64,000 nt of DNA from assembly GCA_910576535.1 (NCBI GenBank), contig CAJTKK010000014.1:38333-102332 (forward strand). Reading direction: 5' to 3'. A program made the position numbers and the translations under genes. This document shows positions 52,573 through 62,715 of this stretch, piece after piece. The notes under the pieces were generated by a model. That model worked only from the letters and a program-made list of their open reading frames with translations, had not been told where the DNA came from and did no database searches. The stretch's first letter is position 1. Every line of letters begins with the position of its first letter. The stretch comes from an uncultured Lachnospiraceae bacterium (GTDB taxonomy: Bacteria; Bacillota; Clostridia; Lachnospirales; Lachnospiraceae).

Positions 52573-53766
52573 ATGATGAAAGAATATATTGAGGAAGCGG
52601 AAAAGGCGCTTCTTCATACCTATAACAGATATCAGATAGTGCTGGATAAAGGGGAAGGGGTATATTTATATGATATAGAAGGCAGAAAGTACCTGGACTT
52701 TGCTTCGGGGATAGCTGTTTTTGCCTTGGGGTACCATAACGAGGCATATAACAATGCGTTGAAAGACCAGATCGACAAACTGATCCATACATCCAATTAT
52801 TATTATAATGTGCCGGCTGTGGAAGCGGCAAAAAAATTAAAAAAAGCTTCCGGCATGGACCGTGTTTTTTTTACCAATAGCGGGGCGGAAGCGGTGGAAG
52901 GCGCAATTAAAGCGGCGAGAAAATACGCTTATCGGAAGGATGGGCATACGGATCATGAGATCATTGCCATGGAGCATTCCTTTCACGGAAGAACGATGGG
53001 GGCATTATCGGTGACGGGAAACCCTAAATATAGGGAAGCCTTTGAACCGATGATCGGAAATATCAAATTTGCTAAAATGAATGATTTGGACAGTGTGAAG
53101 GAGCTGGTGACGGAAAAAACATGTGCAATTATTTTTGAGACCGTACAAGGGGAGGGGGGAATTTATCCTGCCGGGAAAGAATTCATGGAAGGGGTCAAAG
53201 CATTGTGCGAAGAAGAGGATATTCTTCTTATCCTGGATGAAATCCAATGCGGCATGGGGCGGACAGGCACGATGTACGCATGGCAGAGATATGGCGTATC
53301 GCCGGACATTATGACTACGGCGAAGGCGCTTGGCGGCGGTATGCCGGTGGGTGCATTCCTTATGACGGAACATGTGGCGGCTCATTCCCTGACAAGCGGC
53401 GACCATGGGACAACATACGGCGGCAATCCCTTGGCTGCGGCGGCAGTAAACAAAACCCTTGATTTATTTGAAGAGAACCATATAATAGAAAATGTGAATG
53501 CAGTGGCTCCTTATTTAGAAAATAAATTGGATATGCTGGCAGAAAAATATGATTTTATAGAAGGAAGGCGCGGGATTGGCCTGATGCAGGGCCTGATCTG
53601 CAAAGGCGCTGTGGGGGATGTGATAAACAAGGCATTGGATCAAGGTTTGATCCTGATTAATGCAGGAAGCGGGATTATCCGCCTGGTGCCTCCGCTAATC
53701 ATTACAAGGGAACATGTGGATGAGATGGCTGCAATCCTGGAAAAATGCCTTCCGGTTCAGGGATAG
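52573..53766 (+). CDS. argD: Acetylornithine aminotransferase
   Basis: 397 residues, class III PLP aminotransferase. PLP lysine Lys251 in MTTAKALGGGMPVGAF; LDEIQCGMGRTG and a C-terminal GSGIIRLVPPLI. Last biosynthetic gene of the operon. 18 bp separates it from the solute-binding protein gene, which may be cotranscribed. Confidence 0.95.
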   Translation: MMKEYIEEAEKALLHTYNRYQIVLDKGEGVYLYDIEGRKYLDFASGIAVFALGYHNEAYNNALKDQIDKLIHTSNYYYNVPAVEAAKKLKKASGMDRVFFTNSGAEAVEGAIKAARKYAYRKDGHTDHEIIAMEHSFHGRTMGALSVTGNPKYREAFEPMIGNIKFAKMNDLDSVKELVTEKTCAIIFETVQGEGGIYPAGKEFMEGVKALCEEEDILLILDEIQCGMGRTGTMYAWQRYGVSPDIMTTAKALGGGMPVGAFLMTEHVAAHSLTSGDHGTTYGGNPLAAAAVNKTLDLFEENHIIENVNAVAPYLENKLDMLAEKYDFIEGRRGIGLMQGLICKGAVGDVINKALDQGLILINAGSGIIRLVPPLIITREHVDEMAAILEKCLPVQG

Positions 53767-53784
53767 AAAAGTTAGGAGAAGATT

Positions 53785-55332
53785 ATGGGTCTTAAGCAAA
53801 GACTTTTTACGATGGCGGCGATTGTCTGCGGGGCGGCTGCCATAGCGGCGGTAGGCCTGTCAGGGATGACAATCAGCCGGGAACAGGAAGAAACAGTTTT
53901 TACAAAAAACAAGGATACGCTTTATTTCTGGTATACCGATGAAGCGCTGACGGACTATCTGGGCAGCGCGGCGGTAGCTTATGGGGAAAACCATGATGTG
54001 CGGGTAATCCCGGCGCTGACTTCCGGGCTGGAATATCTGGAGGAAATTAATAAGGCGTCTATCCGGTCGGAGAATCCCCCGGATTTATATATCATCAGCA
54101 ATGATTCCCTGGAAAAGGCCTTTTTGGCGGGGTTGGCTTCCAGCGTGGAAGAAGAAAGCTGGGGGGAAATCAAAGAAGAATACCCGGACGCAGCGCGTCT
54201 GGCGGTTACTTATAAAAATAAGACAATCGGATATCCTTTTTATTTTGAGACAAGTTCCCTGCTTTACAACAGGACTTATCTGGAGGAATTTGCCAAAAGC
54301 CAGATTGAGGCGGAAAGAGACGCGGCTGAAGGGGAAGCGGCAATGGCCGGGCTGGAGGAAAATGAGCCGGAAGACGGTGATATGCCGGATACATCGGAAG
54401 GGGCTGTGCAGGAAGAATGGGCGGATGAAGAGCTGCAGGCTCTTGTGGATGAAAGGGTGAAGGAGATCCTTCCTTCCACCATTGATGATATTCTAGGCTT
54501 TGCCAATGAATATAATTCACCGGAGCAGGTAGAGGCTGTATTTAAATGGGATGTAACGGACATTTTCTACAACTATTTTTTTGCCGGGAATTATATGATC
54601 GTAGGCGGGGCAGCCGGGGATAATACGGCGAATATGAACATTTATAACAAAGATGCCATTGAATGCCTGAAAGTATACCAGGCCTTGAACCAGTTCTTTT
54701 CCATTGATACAAAAGAAATCAGTTATGATAAGGCGCTGAATGATTTTATGGAAGGGAAAATTGTCTATACGGTGGCGACCACGGATGCGGTGGCCAAGCT
54801 GGAAGAGGCAAAGAAAAACGGAGATTTTTCCTATGAATACGGCATTGCCCCGGTTCCGGACATTAATGAGGAACTGCTGACCAGGAGCCTTTCGGTAACG
54901 AATTGCATAGTGGTAAACGGTTATTCGGAAAAACAGGACGAAGCAGAGGACTTTGCGCGGTTTTTGACTTGCGAGTATACGGATACGTTATATTCCAGGA
55001 CAGGGAAAGTGGCAGCCCGTTACGGGGTGGATTATGGGGACTTAAATCTGCAGGAGTTTGTGAATGAATATGAAATATCTGTGCCGATGCCCAAAATGGT
55101 AGAAACAAGCAATTTTTGGGTGGAACTGGAAGTCGCCTTTTCCCAAATCTGGGACGGCGCCAACGTCAATGACAGGCTGCGCAGCCTGTCGGAGAAGATC
55201 ATGACCCAGGTAACCGGGGAACCGTATACGGAAACAGTGATCGAGGAAGAGGAAGAAGCGGTGCAGGAGATGGAATATCTGGATGAAGAAGAACTGCGCA
55301 GGGAAGCGCAGGAAGGAGAGGACGGCCAGTGA
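53785..55332 (+). CDS. Orphan extracellular solute-binding protein (family 1 type)
   Basis: 515 residues. N-terminal membrane anchor (about 8-27) without a good lipobox. The fold resembles maltose-type binding proteins (DTLYFWYTDEALTDYLG, FMEGKIVYTVATTDA, YEYGIAPVPD). Unusual acidic insertion at about 172-215 (ERDAAEGEAAMAGLEENEPE and following) and an acidic tail (EEEEEAVQEMEYLDEEE). No ABC permease or ATPase is near, so it is an orphan. It may be a sensor or work with a distant transporter. Located directly after argD. Confidence 0.75.
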   Translation: MGLKQRLFTMAAIVCGAAAIAAVGLSGMTISREQEETVFTKNKDTLYFWYTDEALTDYLGSAAVAYGENHDVRVIPALTSGLEYLEEINKASIRSENPPDLYIISNDSLEKAFLAGLASSVEEESWGEIKEEYPDAARLAVTYKNKTIGYPFYFETSSLLYNRTYLEEFAKSQIEAERDAAEGEAAMAGLEENEPEDGDMPDTSEGAVQEEWADEELQALVDERVKEILPSTIDDILGFANEYNSPEQVEAVFKWDVTDIFYNYFFAGNYMIVGGAAGDNTANMNIYNKDAIECLKVYQALNQFFSIDTKEISYDKALNDFMEGKIVYTVATTDAVAKLEEAKKNGDFSYEYGIAPVPDINEELLTRSLSVTNCIVVNGYSEKQDEAEDFARFLTCEYTDTLYSRTGKVAARYGVDYGDLNLQEFVNEYEISVPMPKMVETSNFWVELEVAFSQIWDGANVNDRLRSLSEKIMTQVTGEPYTETVIEEEEEAVQEMEYLDEEELRREAQEGEDGQ

Positions 55333-55499
55333 TCCGGCAAGCAATTGGCCAGTTGGGCCACTGGACGGCTTTCGCGTAAAAACTCTTTTTAAATATTATA
55401 AATAATTGAATACTTTTCCAATCATATGGGTAAAAATAGTAAGGCGCAGCTTAGATTTTTTAGTCTGCGCAGAGTAAAAATGATAATTGGAGGACCCAT

Positions 55500-55931
55500 A
55501 TGATTGGATTTTTTATTGCATTGATATCCGGGGCTTTGATGAGTGTCCAGGGGGTATTTAACACACAGGTAACGAAGACATCGGGAATTTGGGTGGCAAA
55601 TGCGTTCGTCCAGTTTACGGCGCTTTTAGTCTGCCTGGGGGCCTGGCTGATTACGGACAGGTCGTCTTTTGGGGCATTGCTTAAGGTAGAGCCTAAGTAT
55701 ATGCTTCTTGGCGGCGCTATTGGGGCATTTATCACTTATACGGTAATTAAAAGCATGGAAATGCTGGGTCCGGCAAAGGCGGTAATGCTGATTGTTATCG
55801 CGCAGTTGATTGTAGCCTATATCATAGAGCTTTTCGGATGGTTCGGCACAGACAGACAGCCTTTGGAATGGCGCAAGATAATCGGCATGGTAATTGCAAT
55901 TGCCGGGGTGGTTATTTTTAAGTGGAAATAG
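55500..55931 (+). CDS. DMT-family membrane protein, YdcZ/DUF606 type
   Basis: 143 residues with four to five helices. MIGFFIALISGALMSVQGVFN is the recognisable start, followed by GGAIGAFITYTV and a C-terminal IIGMVIAIAGVVIF. Half-size DMT transporters of this class usually act as dimers. GGAGG precedes ATG 55500. A GCGCAG/CTGCGC hairpin in the leader (near 55443-55470) is noted; its role is unknown. Confidence 0.82.
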   Translation: MIGFFIALISGALMSVQGVFNTQVTKTSGIWVANAFVQFTALLVCLGAWLITDRSSFGALLKVEPKYMLLGGAIGAFITYTVIKSMEMLGPAKAVMLIVIAQLIVAYIIELFGWFGTDRQPLEWRKIIGMVIAIAGVVIFKWK

Positions 55932-56086
55932 GACGAAAAGGCACTTGTAAAAGCAGGATAATTACTTTACAATGAAATAGCAAGTCGCATAGAGGGGTCT
56001 TCCGGACTGCAGATGAAAACAGCACAGTTTTGTTTATACAGCGGTTTTGCTGCCTGCAGGAAACTGATAGAAAGGGAGCTATGCGG

Positions 56087-56755
56087 ATGGTTATGAGGAG
56101 TTTTGTCAAGGTAAAGAAGGCGTTTATTTTAGGGAACATGCTTTGGGTTCTGCTGGGGACGGCGGGCTGCGGCGGGAAGGAAACGGTCCTGCTGGAGACG
56201 GAAGATCTGGTCAGGACTGAGGAACAGGCGGAAGAGGGGGCATCGTCCCCTGACCGGGAAGAGACGCCGGAACAGGTGGAGGAATCCACCTTGTTTGTAC
56301 ATATTTGCGGAGAGGTGGAAAACCCTGGGGTGTACGAATTGCCCATGGGAAGCAGAGTTTATGAAGCCGTGGAAAAAGCGGGGGGATTTACGGAGGAAGC
56401 GGCGCCGGATTATGTGAATCTGGCATATGTGCTGGAGGATGGCTGGAAAATTGAGATTCCGGCAGCGGACGTATGCGCAGGTGATTTTGCGGCCGCGGGC
56501 TTTGGAATTACGGCTGCGGGTTTCAAGGGGATGCCGGGGGAGACGGATGATGGGCTTGTGGACTTGAATACGGCGGAAAAAGAGGAACTTATGACATTGC
56601 CGGGAGTAGGCGTAAGCCGGGCAGAGGGCATTATCGCTTACCGGGAGAAAAACGGCGGTTTTTCCGGGATAGAAGATATTATGAAGGTAGAAGGCATCAA
56701 AGAAGGTATGTTTGAGAAAATGAAAGATAAAATTTGTGTCAGAGGTGTGGAATGA
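56087..56755 (+). CDS. comEA: ComEA-like DNA-binding lipoprotein
   Basis: 222 residues. Membrane-proximal signal with lipobox LLGTAGC (Cys near residue 26), an acidic linker, an SLBB domain (about 65-125; VHICGEVENPGVYELPMG) and a C-terminal helix-hairpin-helix pair (VDLNTAEKEELMTLPGVG and IEDIMKVEGIKEG). ComEA is the surface DNA receptor for uptake. ATG 56087 has GGGAG with 8-nt spacing. The stop overlaps the response regulator start. Confidence 0.88.
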   Translation: MVMRSFVKVKKAFILGNMLWVLLGTAGCGGKETVLLETEDLVRTEEQAEEGASSPDREETPEQVEESTLFVHICGEVENPGVYELPMGSRVYEAVEKAGGFTEEAAPDYVNLAYVLEDGWKIEIPAADVCAGDFAAAGFGITAAGFKGMPGETDDGLVDLNTAEKEELMTLPGVGVSRAEGIIAYREKNGGFSGIEDIMKVEGIKEGMFEKMKDKICVRGVE

Positions 56756-57438
56756 GCAGAAAAGCGCTGGTTGTTGATGATGAAAAATTGATTGTAAAAG
56801 GCATCCGTTTCAGCCTGGAACAGGACGGGATGGAAGTGGACTGTGCCTATGACGGTGAGGAAGCTTTGCAGAAGGCGAAAGAAAAGGAGTATGATATTAT
56901 CCTGCTGGACGTAATGCTGCCGAAGCTGACAGGGTTTGAGGTATGCCAGCAGATACGGGAGTTTTCCAATGTGCCGGTGGTAATGCTGACGGCCAAAGGG
57001 GAAGATATGGATAAAATTTTAGGGCTGGAATATGGTGCGGATGATTATATTACGAAGCCCTTTAATATTTTGGAGGTAAAGGCCAGGCTGAAGGCGATTA
57101 TGCGCCGGACAAACCGTAAAGAGAAAAAGGAAGAGGAAGGAAGCGTCATAGAAGGGAAGGAGATGAAGCTGGACAGGGAAGGGCGGCGGGTATATATCAG
57201 CGGCAAAGAAATTAACCTGACAGCGAAGGAATTTGAGGTGCTGGAACTATTGATGCTTAACCCCAATAAAGTGTATGGCAGGGAGAATCTTTTAAAACTG
57301 GTATGGGGCAGCGACTATCCGGGGGATGTGCGTACGGTTGACGTGCATATCAGGCGGCTGCGTGAAAAAATAGAGTCCAATCCCAGCGAGCCGAAGTATG
57401 TACACACAAAATGGGGGGTCGGATATTATTATGCGTGA
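56752..57438 (+). CDS. OmpR-family response regulator
   Basis: 228 residues. Receiver domain: acidic pair Asp9-Asp10, phosphoacceptor Asp53 in LLDVMLPKLTG, Thr in VMLTAKG, Lys in DDYITKPFN. C-terminal winged helix (YVHTKWGVGYYYA at the end). It overlaps comEA by 4 bp and pairs with the kinase at 57494. The long linker (KEKKEEEGSVIEG) is lysine/glutamate rich. Confidence 0.94.
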   Translation: MSRKALVVDDEKLIVKGIRFSLEQDGMEVDCAYDGEEALQKAKEKEYDIILLDVMLPKLTGFEVCQQIREFSNVPVVMLTAKGEDMDKILGLEYGADDYITKPFNILEVKARLKAIMRRTNRKEKKEEEGSVIEGKEMKLDREGRRVYISGKEINLTAKEFEVLELLMLNPNKVYGRENLLKLVWGSDYPGDVRTVDVHIRRLREKIESNPSEPKYVHTKWGVGYYYA

Positions 57439-57493
57439 AGAACCGCTGCACGGTCTATCAGGGCGGTGCGGCAGTGAGCGGCGGTGCTTGTAA

Positions 57494-58993
57494 ATGAATA
57501 GTAAGATAAAAAATATTTGGAAAAAGTTTAATTTTTTAAGAAGCCTGAAAGCCCGTATTTTTATTATTGTTTTCCTGATAGGCATTATTCCCAGTATTAT
57601 TCTGACCTATGGGATACTGGAAAACTATGAGGACCGGGCGATCAGCCTTCGGACTTCCGATATGCAGAATCAGTTGAATATTATTGCGAACCATCTGATT
57701 ACGTATAATTATTTGTCGGATACATCGTCGGAGGTAATCAGCGCAGAGCTTGAGCAGCTATCCAATTTGTACGACGGGCGTGTAATGATTATCAATTCCG
57801 GCCTGAAAGTGATCAAAGATACCTATGGGACGAGCGAAGGGAAAACGGTGATTACGGAAGCAGTCATCAAATGCATGAAGGAAGGGGCAGGCGGGTCTGA
57901 CTATGATTATGAGTATGGCTATATAGAGATTACGACTCCTATTATTGAGACGGCGGTTGCAGGGACGGTTGCAGGCAACGGGATCCCTGCGGATATAGAG
58001 AAAAAGAAGGATATAGTCAGGGGTGTGATGCTGACCAGCGTTTCCACGGAAAGCATCAATACTACGCTGGATATTCTGAGCAGGCGGGCGCTGCTGCTGG
58101 AAATCCTGATGCTGCTTGCGATTTTTGCCATTGCTCTTGTGCTTTCCAATGCACTGATGAAGCCGTTTGAGCGGGTAGCGAAAGCAATCAGCGAGGTAAA
58201 GGAAGGATATAAGGACGAACCTATTTCGGTGCCGGATTATCTGGAGACAGAGCATATAGTAGACGCTTTTAACCAGTTGCAGAACCGGATGAGAGTGTTG
58301 GATACTTCCAGGCAGGAATTTGTGGCCAACGTGTCTCATGAATTGAAGACGCCGATTACTTCCGTAAAGGTTCTGGCAGATTCCCTGTTGGCTCAGGAGG
58401 ATGTGCCGGCAGAATTGTACCGGGAGTTTATGGTGGATATTGCCGAAGAGATCGAACGTGAGGACAAGATTATCAATGACCTTCTTTCCATGGTTAAAAT
58501 GAACAGGACAGTAGCAACAATGAATATCAGCGTAGTGGATGTGAATGCTTTGACGGAAATTATTTTAAAAAGGCTGCGTCCTATTGCCAGGAAGCGTGAT
58601 ATTGAAGTAGTGTTTGAAAGCAGGAGGGCAGTAACCGCAGAGGCAGATGAGGTGAAACTGACGCTGGTTATTACTAACCTGGTGGAAAATGCCATAAAAT
58701 ATAATAAGGAACAGGGATGGGTAAAGGTGGTGCTGGACGCGGATCATCAGTTTTTTACCTTGGAGATTATGGATTCGGGAATCGGCATCCCGGAAGACTC
58801 CTTAGAGCATATTTATGAAAGGTTTTACCGTGTGGACAAATCCCATTCAAGGGAGATCGGGGGTACCGGGCTGGGGCTTGCGATTACAAGGAATGCGGTG
58901 CTGATGCATAGAGGCTCTATCAAAGTATCCAGCACGGAAGGGGAAGGCTCCACATTTACAGTGAAGATTCCTTTGAATTATGTAATGACATAA
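57494..58993 (+). CDS. Membrane sensor histidine kinase
   Basis: 499 residues. TM1 about 21-41, an extracytoplasmic domain of about 155 residues, TM2 about 199-219, HAMP-like linker, then HisKA with His282 in VSHELKTPITSV and a HATPase with N-box LVENAIKYN, G1 DSGIGIP and G2 GGTGLGLAI. Layout recalls WalK/PhoR-type kinases. Signal unknown. Partner of the regulator just upstream. Confidence 0.94.
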   Translation: MNSKIKNIWKKFNFLRSLKARIFIIVFLIGIIPSIILTYGILENYEDRAISLRTSDMQNQLNIIANHLITYNYLSDTSSEVISAELEQLSNLYDGRVMIINSGLKVIKDTYGTSEGKTVITEAVIKCMKEGAGGSDYDYEYGYIEITTPIIETAVAGTVAGNGIPADIEKKKDIVRGVMLTSVSTESINTTLDILSRRALLLEILMLLAIFAIALVLSNALMKPFERVAKAISEVKEGYKDEPISVPDYLETEHIVDAFNQLQNRMRVLDTSRQEFVANVSHELKTPITSVKVLADSLLAQEDVPAELYREFMVDIAEEIEREDKIINDLLSMVKMNRTVATMNISVVDVNALTEIILKRLRPIARKRDIEVVFESRRAVTAEADEVKLTLVITNLVENAIKYNKEQGWVKVVLDADHQFFTLEIMDSGIGIPEDSLEHIYERFYRVDKSHSREIGGTGLGLAITRNAVLMHRGSIKVSSTEGEGSTFTVKIPLNYVMT

Positions 58994-59028
58994 TTATGTA
59001 ATGACAGAATGTAAGTTTGGAGAATGCA

Positions 59029-59970
59029 ATGAAAAAAAAGATATTGCGGTTAAGCGTATTTTTATGCCTGCTGTTTGCTGTTTCCTGCGGGGATGGGGAG
59101 GCAGAGGACAAAAGCCAGGTTTATAATATTTATGTGATGAATAAAGAAGAAACAAAGATTTGGGCGAATGAATATGTGGCGGCAGGCATAAGCCGGGAAG
59201 CGGTCATTGAGGAACTGCTGGAACGGCTTACCACAGCTCCGGAAAGGATGGAGTATAAGGCGCCTCTTTCCGGGAACTTTAAACTGCTTGGCTATTCTTT
59301 GGAAGAGGGGCAGCTTATTTTAAACTTCGATGAGCAATATAAAGCCCAGCCGGCAACAACGGAGGTGCTTGTCCGGGCGGCAGTGGTGCGTACTCTGACA
59401 CAGGTTAAAGGGGTTGATTATGTATCTTTTCAGGTGCGTTCCAGCTCTTTGCTGGATACGGCAGGCAATGTGATCGGCAGCATGTCGGCGGATATGTTCA
59501 TCGACAACACAGAGAGCGAGATGAATTCAAGGGAAAGGGTGAAAATCAGGCTATATTTTGCCAATGAAGAAGGGGATAAGCTGATAGAGACGAACCGCAC
59601 ATTGGAGTATAGCAGATACAGCACGAATCTTTCTATGGAAAGATTAGTGGTGGAGCAGTTAATCGGCGGACCCAGCAAACAGGTGAAGGACAAGGTGTAC
59701 CCGACAATGAACCCGGAGACAAGGGTGGTAGGGGTTACAGTGAAGGATGGTACGTGCTATGTCAATTTGAACGAGAATTTTTTAACCCAGATTTATAATG
59801 TCAGTTCCGATGTTGCCATTTATTCCCTTGTAAATTCCCTTGTGGAGCTTCCGAATGTGAGCCGGGTGCAGATAGCGGTCAATGGGGACAGCAATGTGAT
59901 GTTCAGGGATAATGCAAGTTTATCTGCGACATATGAAAGGAACTTGGATCTGATAACGGCTGTGGATTAA
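59029..59970 (+). CDS. Lipoprotein with two GerMN domains
   Basis: 313 residues. Lipobox FAVSC near residue 20, then two GerMN repeats (about 30-150 and 170-300; the second has RLYFANEEGDKLIET and VGVTVKDGTCYVNLNENF). GerM is a spore-envelope lipoprotein needed for engulfment and germination. Start ATG 59029 (TGGAGA upstream), not the TTG at 59017. In the same direction as the two-component system. Confidence 0.88.
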   Translation: MKKKILRLSVFLCLLFAVSCGDGEAEDKSQVYNIYVMNKEETKIWANEYVAAGISREAVIEELLERLTTAPERMEYKAPLSGNFKLLGYSLEEGQLILNFDEQYKAQPATTEVLVRAAVVRTLTQVKGVDYVSFQVRSSSLLDTAGNVIGSMSADMFIDNTESEMNSRERVKIRLYFANEEGDKLIETNRTLEYSRYSTNLSMERLVVEQLIGGPSKQVKDKVYPTMNPETRVVGVTVKDGTCYVNLNENFLTQIYNVSSDVAIYSLVNSLVELPNVSRVQIAVNGDSNVMFRDNASLSATYERNLDLITAVD

Positions 59971-60060
59971 AACAGGCTAAAAGAAGATGCCTCTTTGCAG
60001 AGGCAGCAAGAGCCGGAAAGAAAAAAGAAGCCAGAAAGACAACAGGAAAGGGAGAAACAT

Positions 60061-62412
60061 ATGAAAAGGCCATTAAGTCTTTTATGTCTGGCGTTTGCGG
60101 CGGTACTTACCTTGTGTATGCAGATCATGCCTATGCCCGTACCGGATTACGGCAATCTGGACGGGCGGCAGGTTAGGGTGGAGGGCAAAGTATACTGGAA
60201 GGAATACAAGGAGCGGGAAGGCTCCGGGAAGATTCCGGTCATTTATTTAAAGTCAGTGCATATCTTAGATGGATCCGATGATGAATCCAGGAATTCCGAA
60301 TATCTGAAAAGGAATTCTTCAAAACAAATTCCCAACAATGAAATAAAGAATATTTTTTGCTATATGGAAAAGGAAGGTTATAGGGAGCCGGATCTGGGAA
60401 GTACCGTCTGCCTGGAGGGGGAAGCGCGCAGTTTTGCACAGGCGGGCAATCCGGGTGAATTTGACATGCAAGGATATTACCGCATGATGAAAATTTCTTT
60501 CCGTCTGGACAATGCCCATATACGCGCATATGGGGAAAAGAAATGGCATGTGCGGGAAGGGCTATGCCGGCTGCAGCGGTATTTTGCAGATACATTAGAA
60601 GCGGTTTTTCCACCGAAGGAAGCATCTATAATGAAAGCGGTACTGTTAGGGGAAAAAAGCGGGCTGGACGCAGAAACAAAAGAGTTATACCGGCAAAGTT
60701 CGATTATCCATATTCTGAGTATTTCCGGCCTGCATATTTCCATGATCGGGATGGGGCTGTATTATGGCTTAAGGAAAATAGGTATGGGTCTGCGTCCCGC
60801 AGCGGCGGTTTCCATTGCGGTGATTCTTGGTTATGGGATAATGACAGGAATGAGCCTGTCTTCGGTAAGGGCGGTTATTATGTTTACGTTTCATCTTCTG
60901 GCGGATATGACAGGCCGCACATACGACATGACGACCGCTTTGACGCTGGCGGCTGCGCTGCTTTTGGCAAAACAGCCAAGGTATATAGAGCATAGCGGAT
61001 TCTTGTTTTCATTTGGGGCGGTGGCATCGCTGGGGGCTTTTTGCCCATTTGTAGAAGAGCTTTTTGGAATTTCCCGTCAGGAAAAGATTTCCTGGGAAAA
61101 ATACCGGAAGAGAGGAATAGAGGAAGAAAAATCCAAGGTTCTGACGGCCGCTTTTAGAAAAATGAAGCAGGCGGCAGCAGGAGGAATAGCGGTAACATTG
61201 GGGACGCTACCCGTTCATCTTTGGTTTTATTACCAGTTCCCGGTTTATTCCATCTTGTTAAACCTGGCAGTTATTCCATTGATGACGGCGGTCATGGGAG
61301 CCGGCCTGTTCTGCATGGTTTCGGGCAATTTTTTTCCGGCAGCGGCAAAAACGGCAGCATGGATTCCCAGGGTTATTTTATGGTTTTTTGAAAAATGTTG
61401 TTTGCTGGGGGAGCAAATCCCTTATGGCACATGGGTGAGCGGAAGGCCGGAAGGCTGGCAGATATTGGCTTATTTGTTGCTGCTTATCCTGCTTGTGGCA
61501 TACGGACGAAAACAGGGGGAGAAATTGACGGTTTTTTGGAAATGCCAATGGATATTTGCCACTTTCTGCCTTCTTCTTATGAATACAGGAAACGGGTTCC
61601 AGGTAACGATGCTGGATGTAGGGCAGGGAGACTGTATTTATATCAGGAGCGGACAGGGGAAAAGTTACCTGATAGATGGGGGGAGTTCCACGAAAAGCAA
61701 AGTGATGGAATATCAAATCCTTCCATATTTGAAATATATGGGGGTAAGGCATCTGGAGGCAGTGTTTGTTACCCATCCGGACAGTGACCATTGCAACGGG
61801 ATATTGAGCCTCCTGGAAGAATACCCGTCACAGGGGCTGACGGCCGGGACTCTTATTCTGCCGGACATTGGTAAACAAAGCGCCGATGAACAATATAAGG
61901 ATCTGGAAAGACATGCATGGGAAAAAGGGATAGAGGTACAATATATGAGCCGGGGGCAGCAGATTGCGGACGGGGATATGCGCTTTGTCTGTATGCACCC
62001 TTACCGCGGATACGATACGGGGGAAAAGAACGAATATTCCCTGGCGCTGCGGTTGTCTTATAGGGGATTTCTGGGATTGTTTACCGGAGATGTGGAAGGC
62101 ATGGGGGAGGCTGCGGCATGGGAATATATGAAAAGCAGAGGGGACGTGGAGAGGCTGACGGTATTGAAAGTCGCCCATCATGGTTCCGGTTATTCTACCG
62201 GCAGAGAAATGCTGGAAATGCTCCGTCCCCGTCTGTCGCTCATATCCTGCGGAAAGGATAACCGTTACGGGCATCCCCATAAAGACTTGACGGAACGGCT
62301 GGAAAGCGTGGGAAGCCGTATCTATGCGACGCCGGAGTGCGGGGCGGTAACATTGAGTATGGATGGGAAAAAGATTCGGATAAACAGTTTCCGGCAGCGG
62401 GGAGGCGGATGA
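60061..62412 (+). CDS. comEC: ComEC/Rec2-family DNA uptake channel
   Basis: 783 residues. N-terminal OB-like domain (about 40-155), a polytopic Competence domain (about 215-500; SSIIHILSISGLHISMIGMG), and a C-terminal beta-lactamase-fold nuclease: MLDVGQGDCIYI, THPDSDHCNG and VAHHGSG. All metal motifs are present. It carries single-stranded DNA across the membrane. Start ATG 60061 (GGGAG upstream). Together with comEA this suggests DNA uptake, though no pilus genes are in view. Confidence 0.93.
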   Translation: MKRPLSLLCLAFAAVLTLCMQIMPMPVPDYGNLDGRQVRVEGKVYWKEYKEREGSGKIPVIYLKSVHILDGSDDESRNSEYLKRNSSKQIPNNEIKNIFCYMEKEGYREPDLGSTVCLEGEARSFAQAGNPGEFDMQGYYRMMKISFRLDNAHIRAYGEKKWHVREGLCRLQRYFADTLEAVFPPKEASIMKAVLLGEKSGLDAETKELYRQSSIIHILSISGLHISMIGMGLYYGLRKIGMGLRPAAAVSIAVILGYGIMTGMSLSSVRAVIMFTFHLLADMTGRTYDMTTALTLAAALLLAKQPRYIEHSGFLFSFGAVASLGAFCPFVEELFGISRQEKISWEKYRKRGIEEEKSKVLTAAFRKMKQAAAGGIAVTLGTLPVHLWFYYQFPVYSILLNLAVIPLMTAVMGAGLFCMVSGNFFPAAAKTAAWIPRVILWFFEKCCLLGEQIPYGTWVSGRPEGWQILAYLLLLILLVAYGRKQGEKLTVFWKCQWIFATFCLLLMNTGNGFQVTMLDVGQGDCIYIRSGQGKSYLIDGGSSTKSKVMEYQILPYLKYMGVRHLEAVFVTHPDSDHCNGILSLLEEYPSQGLTAGTLILPDIGKQSADEQYKDLERHAWEKGIEVQYMSRGQQIADGDMRFVCMHPYRGYDTGEKNEYSLALRLSYRGFLGLFTGDVEGMGEAAAWEYMKSRGDVERLTVLKVAHHGSGYSTGREMLEMLRPRLSLISCGKDNRYGHPHKDLTERLESVGSRIYATPECGAVTLSMDGKKIRINSFRQRGGG

Positions 62413-62715
62413 CGGAAGGATCTGTTTGCAATAAAACGGGAAGCGTACAGATTGCGTTGCCAACTCCCCCCAATTTTTATGAAACTTTTTCTGCTTCTGA
62501 ATCGTACATCTATTATAAGACAAGATGTTCAATGACAGAGTTCAGGAGAAAAATATGGCGGATATTATTGCTGCCGGCAGAAGGGCTTTCGGGGGATGAA
62601 TACGCCGTTTTGCCGGGGCGTGGGCAAATATGGCCGATGCCTGCCGCAACACTGCGCAGAATAAGAAAAATGCTGCGCATACGCATACATTAAACCGTAA
62701 ATGGAGGGTCTGACT
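62413..62715. other. Intergenic region between comEC and the hypothetical gene
   Basis: 303 bp. A 94-codon frame starts at 62409 overlapping the comEC stop, with GGAGG just before it, but the product looks unlike a folded protein. I see no convincing gene, terminator or promoter apart from a lone TATTAT-like stretch near 62513. Confidence 0.4.

Noticed and set aside
59989..60004. GCCTCT/AGAGGC hairpin between the GerMN and comEC genes as a terminator
   Set aside because: No T-run follows, so termination is not supported.
62409..62693. 94-codon frame overlapping the comEC stop
   Set aside because: GGAGG is close, but the product is basic and patternless at its end and looks like read-through of non-coding DNA; conservation would be needed.
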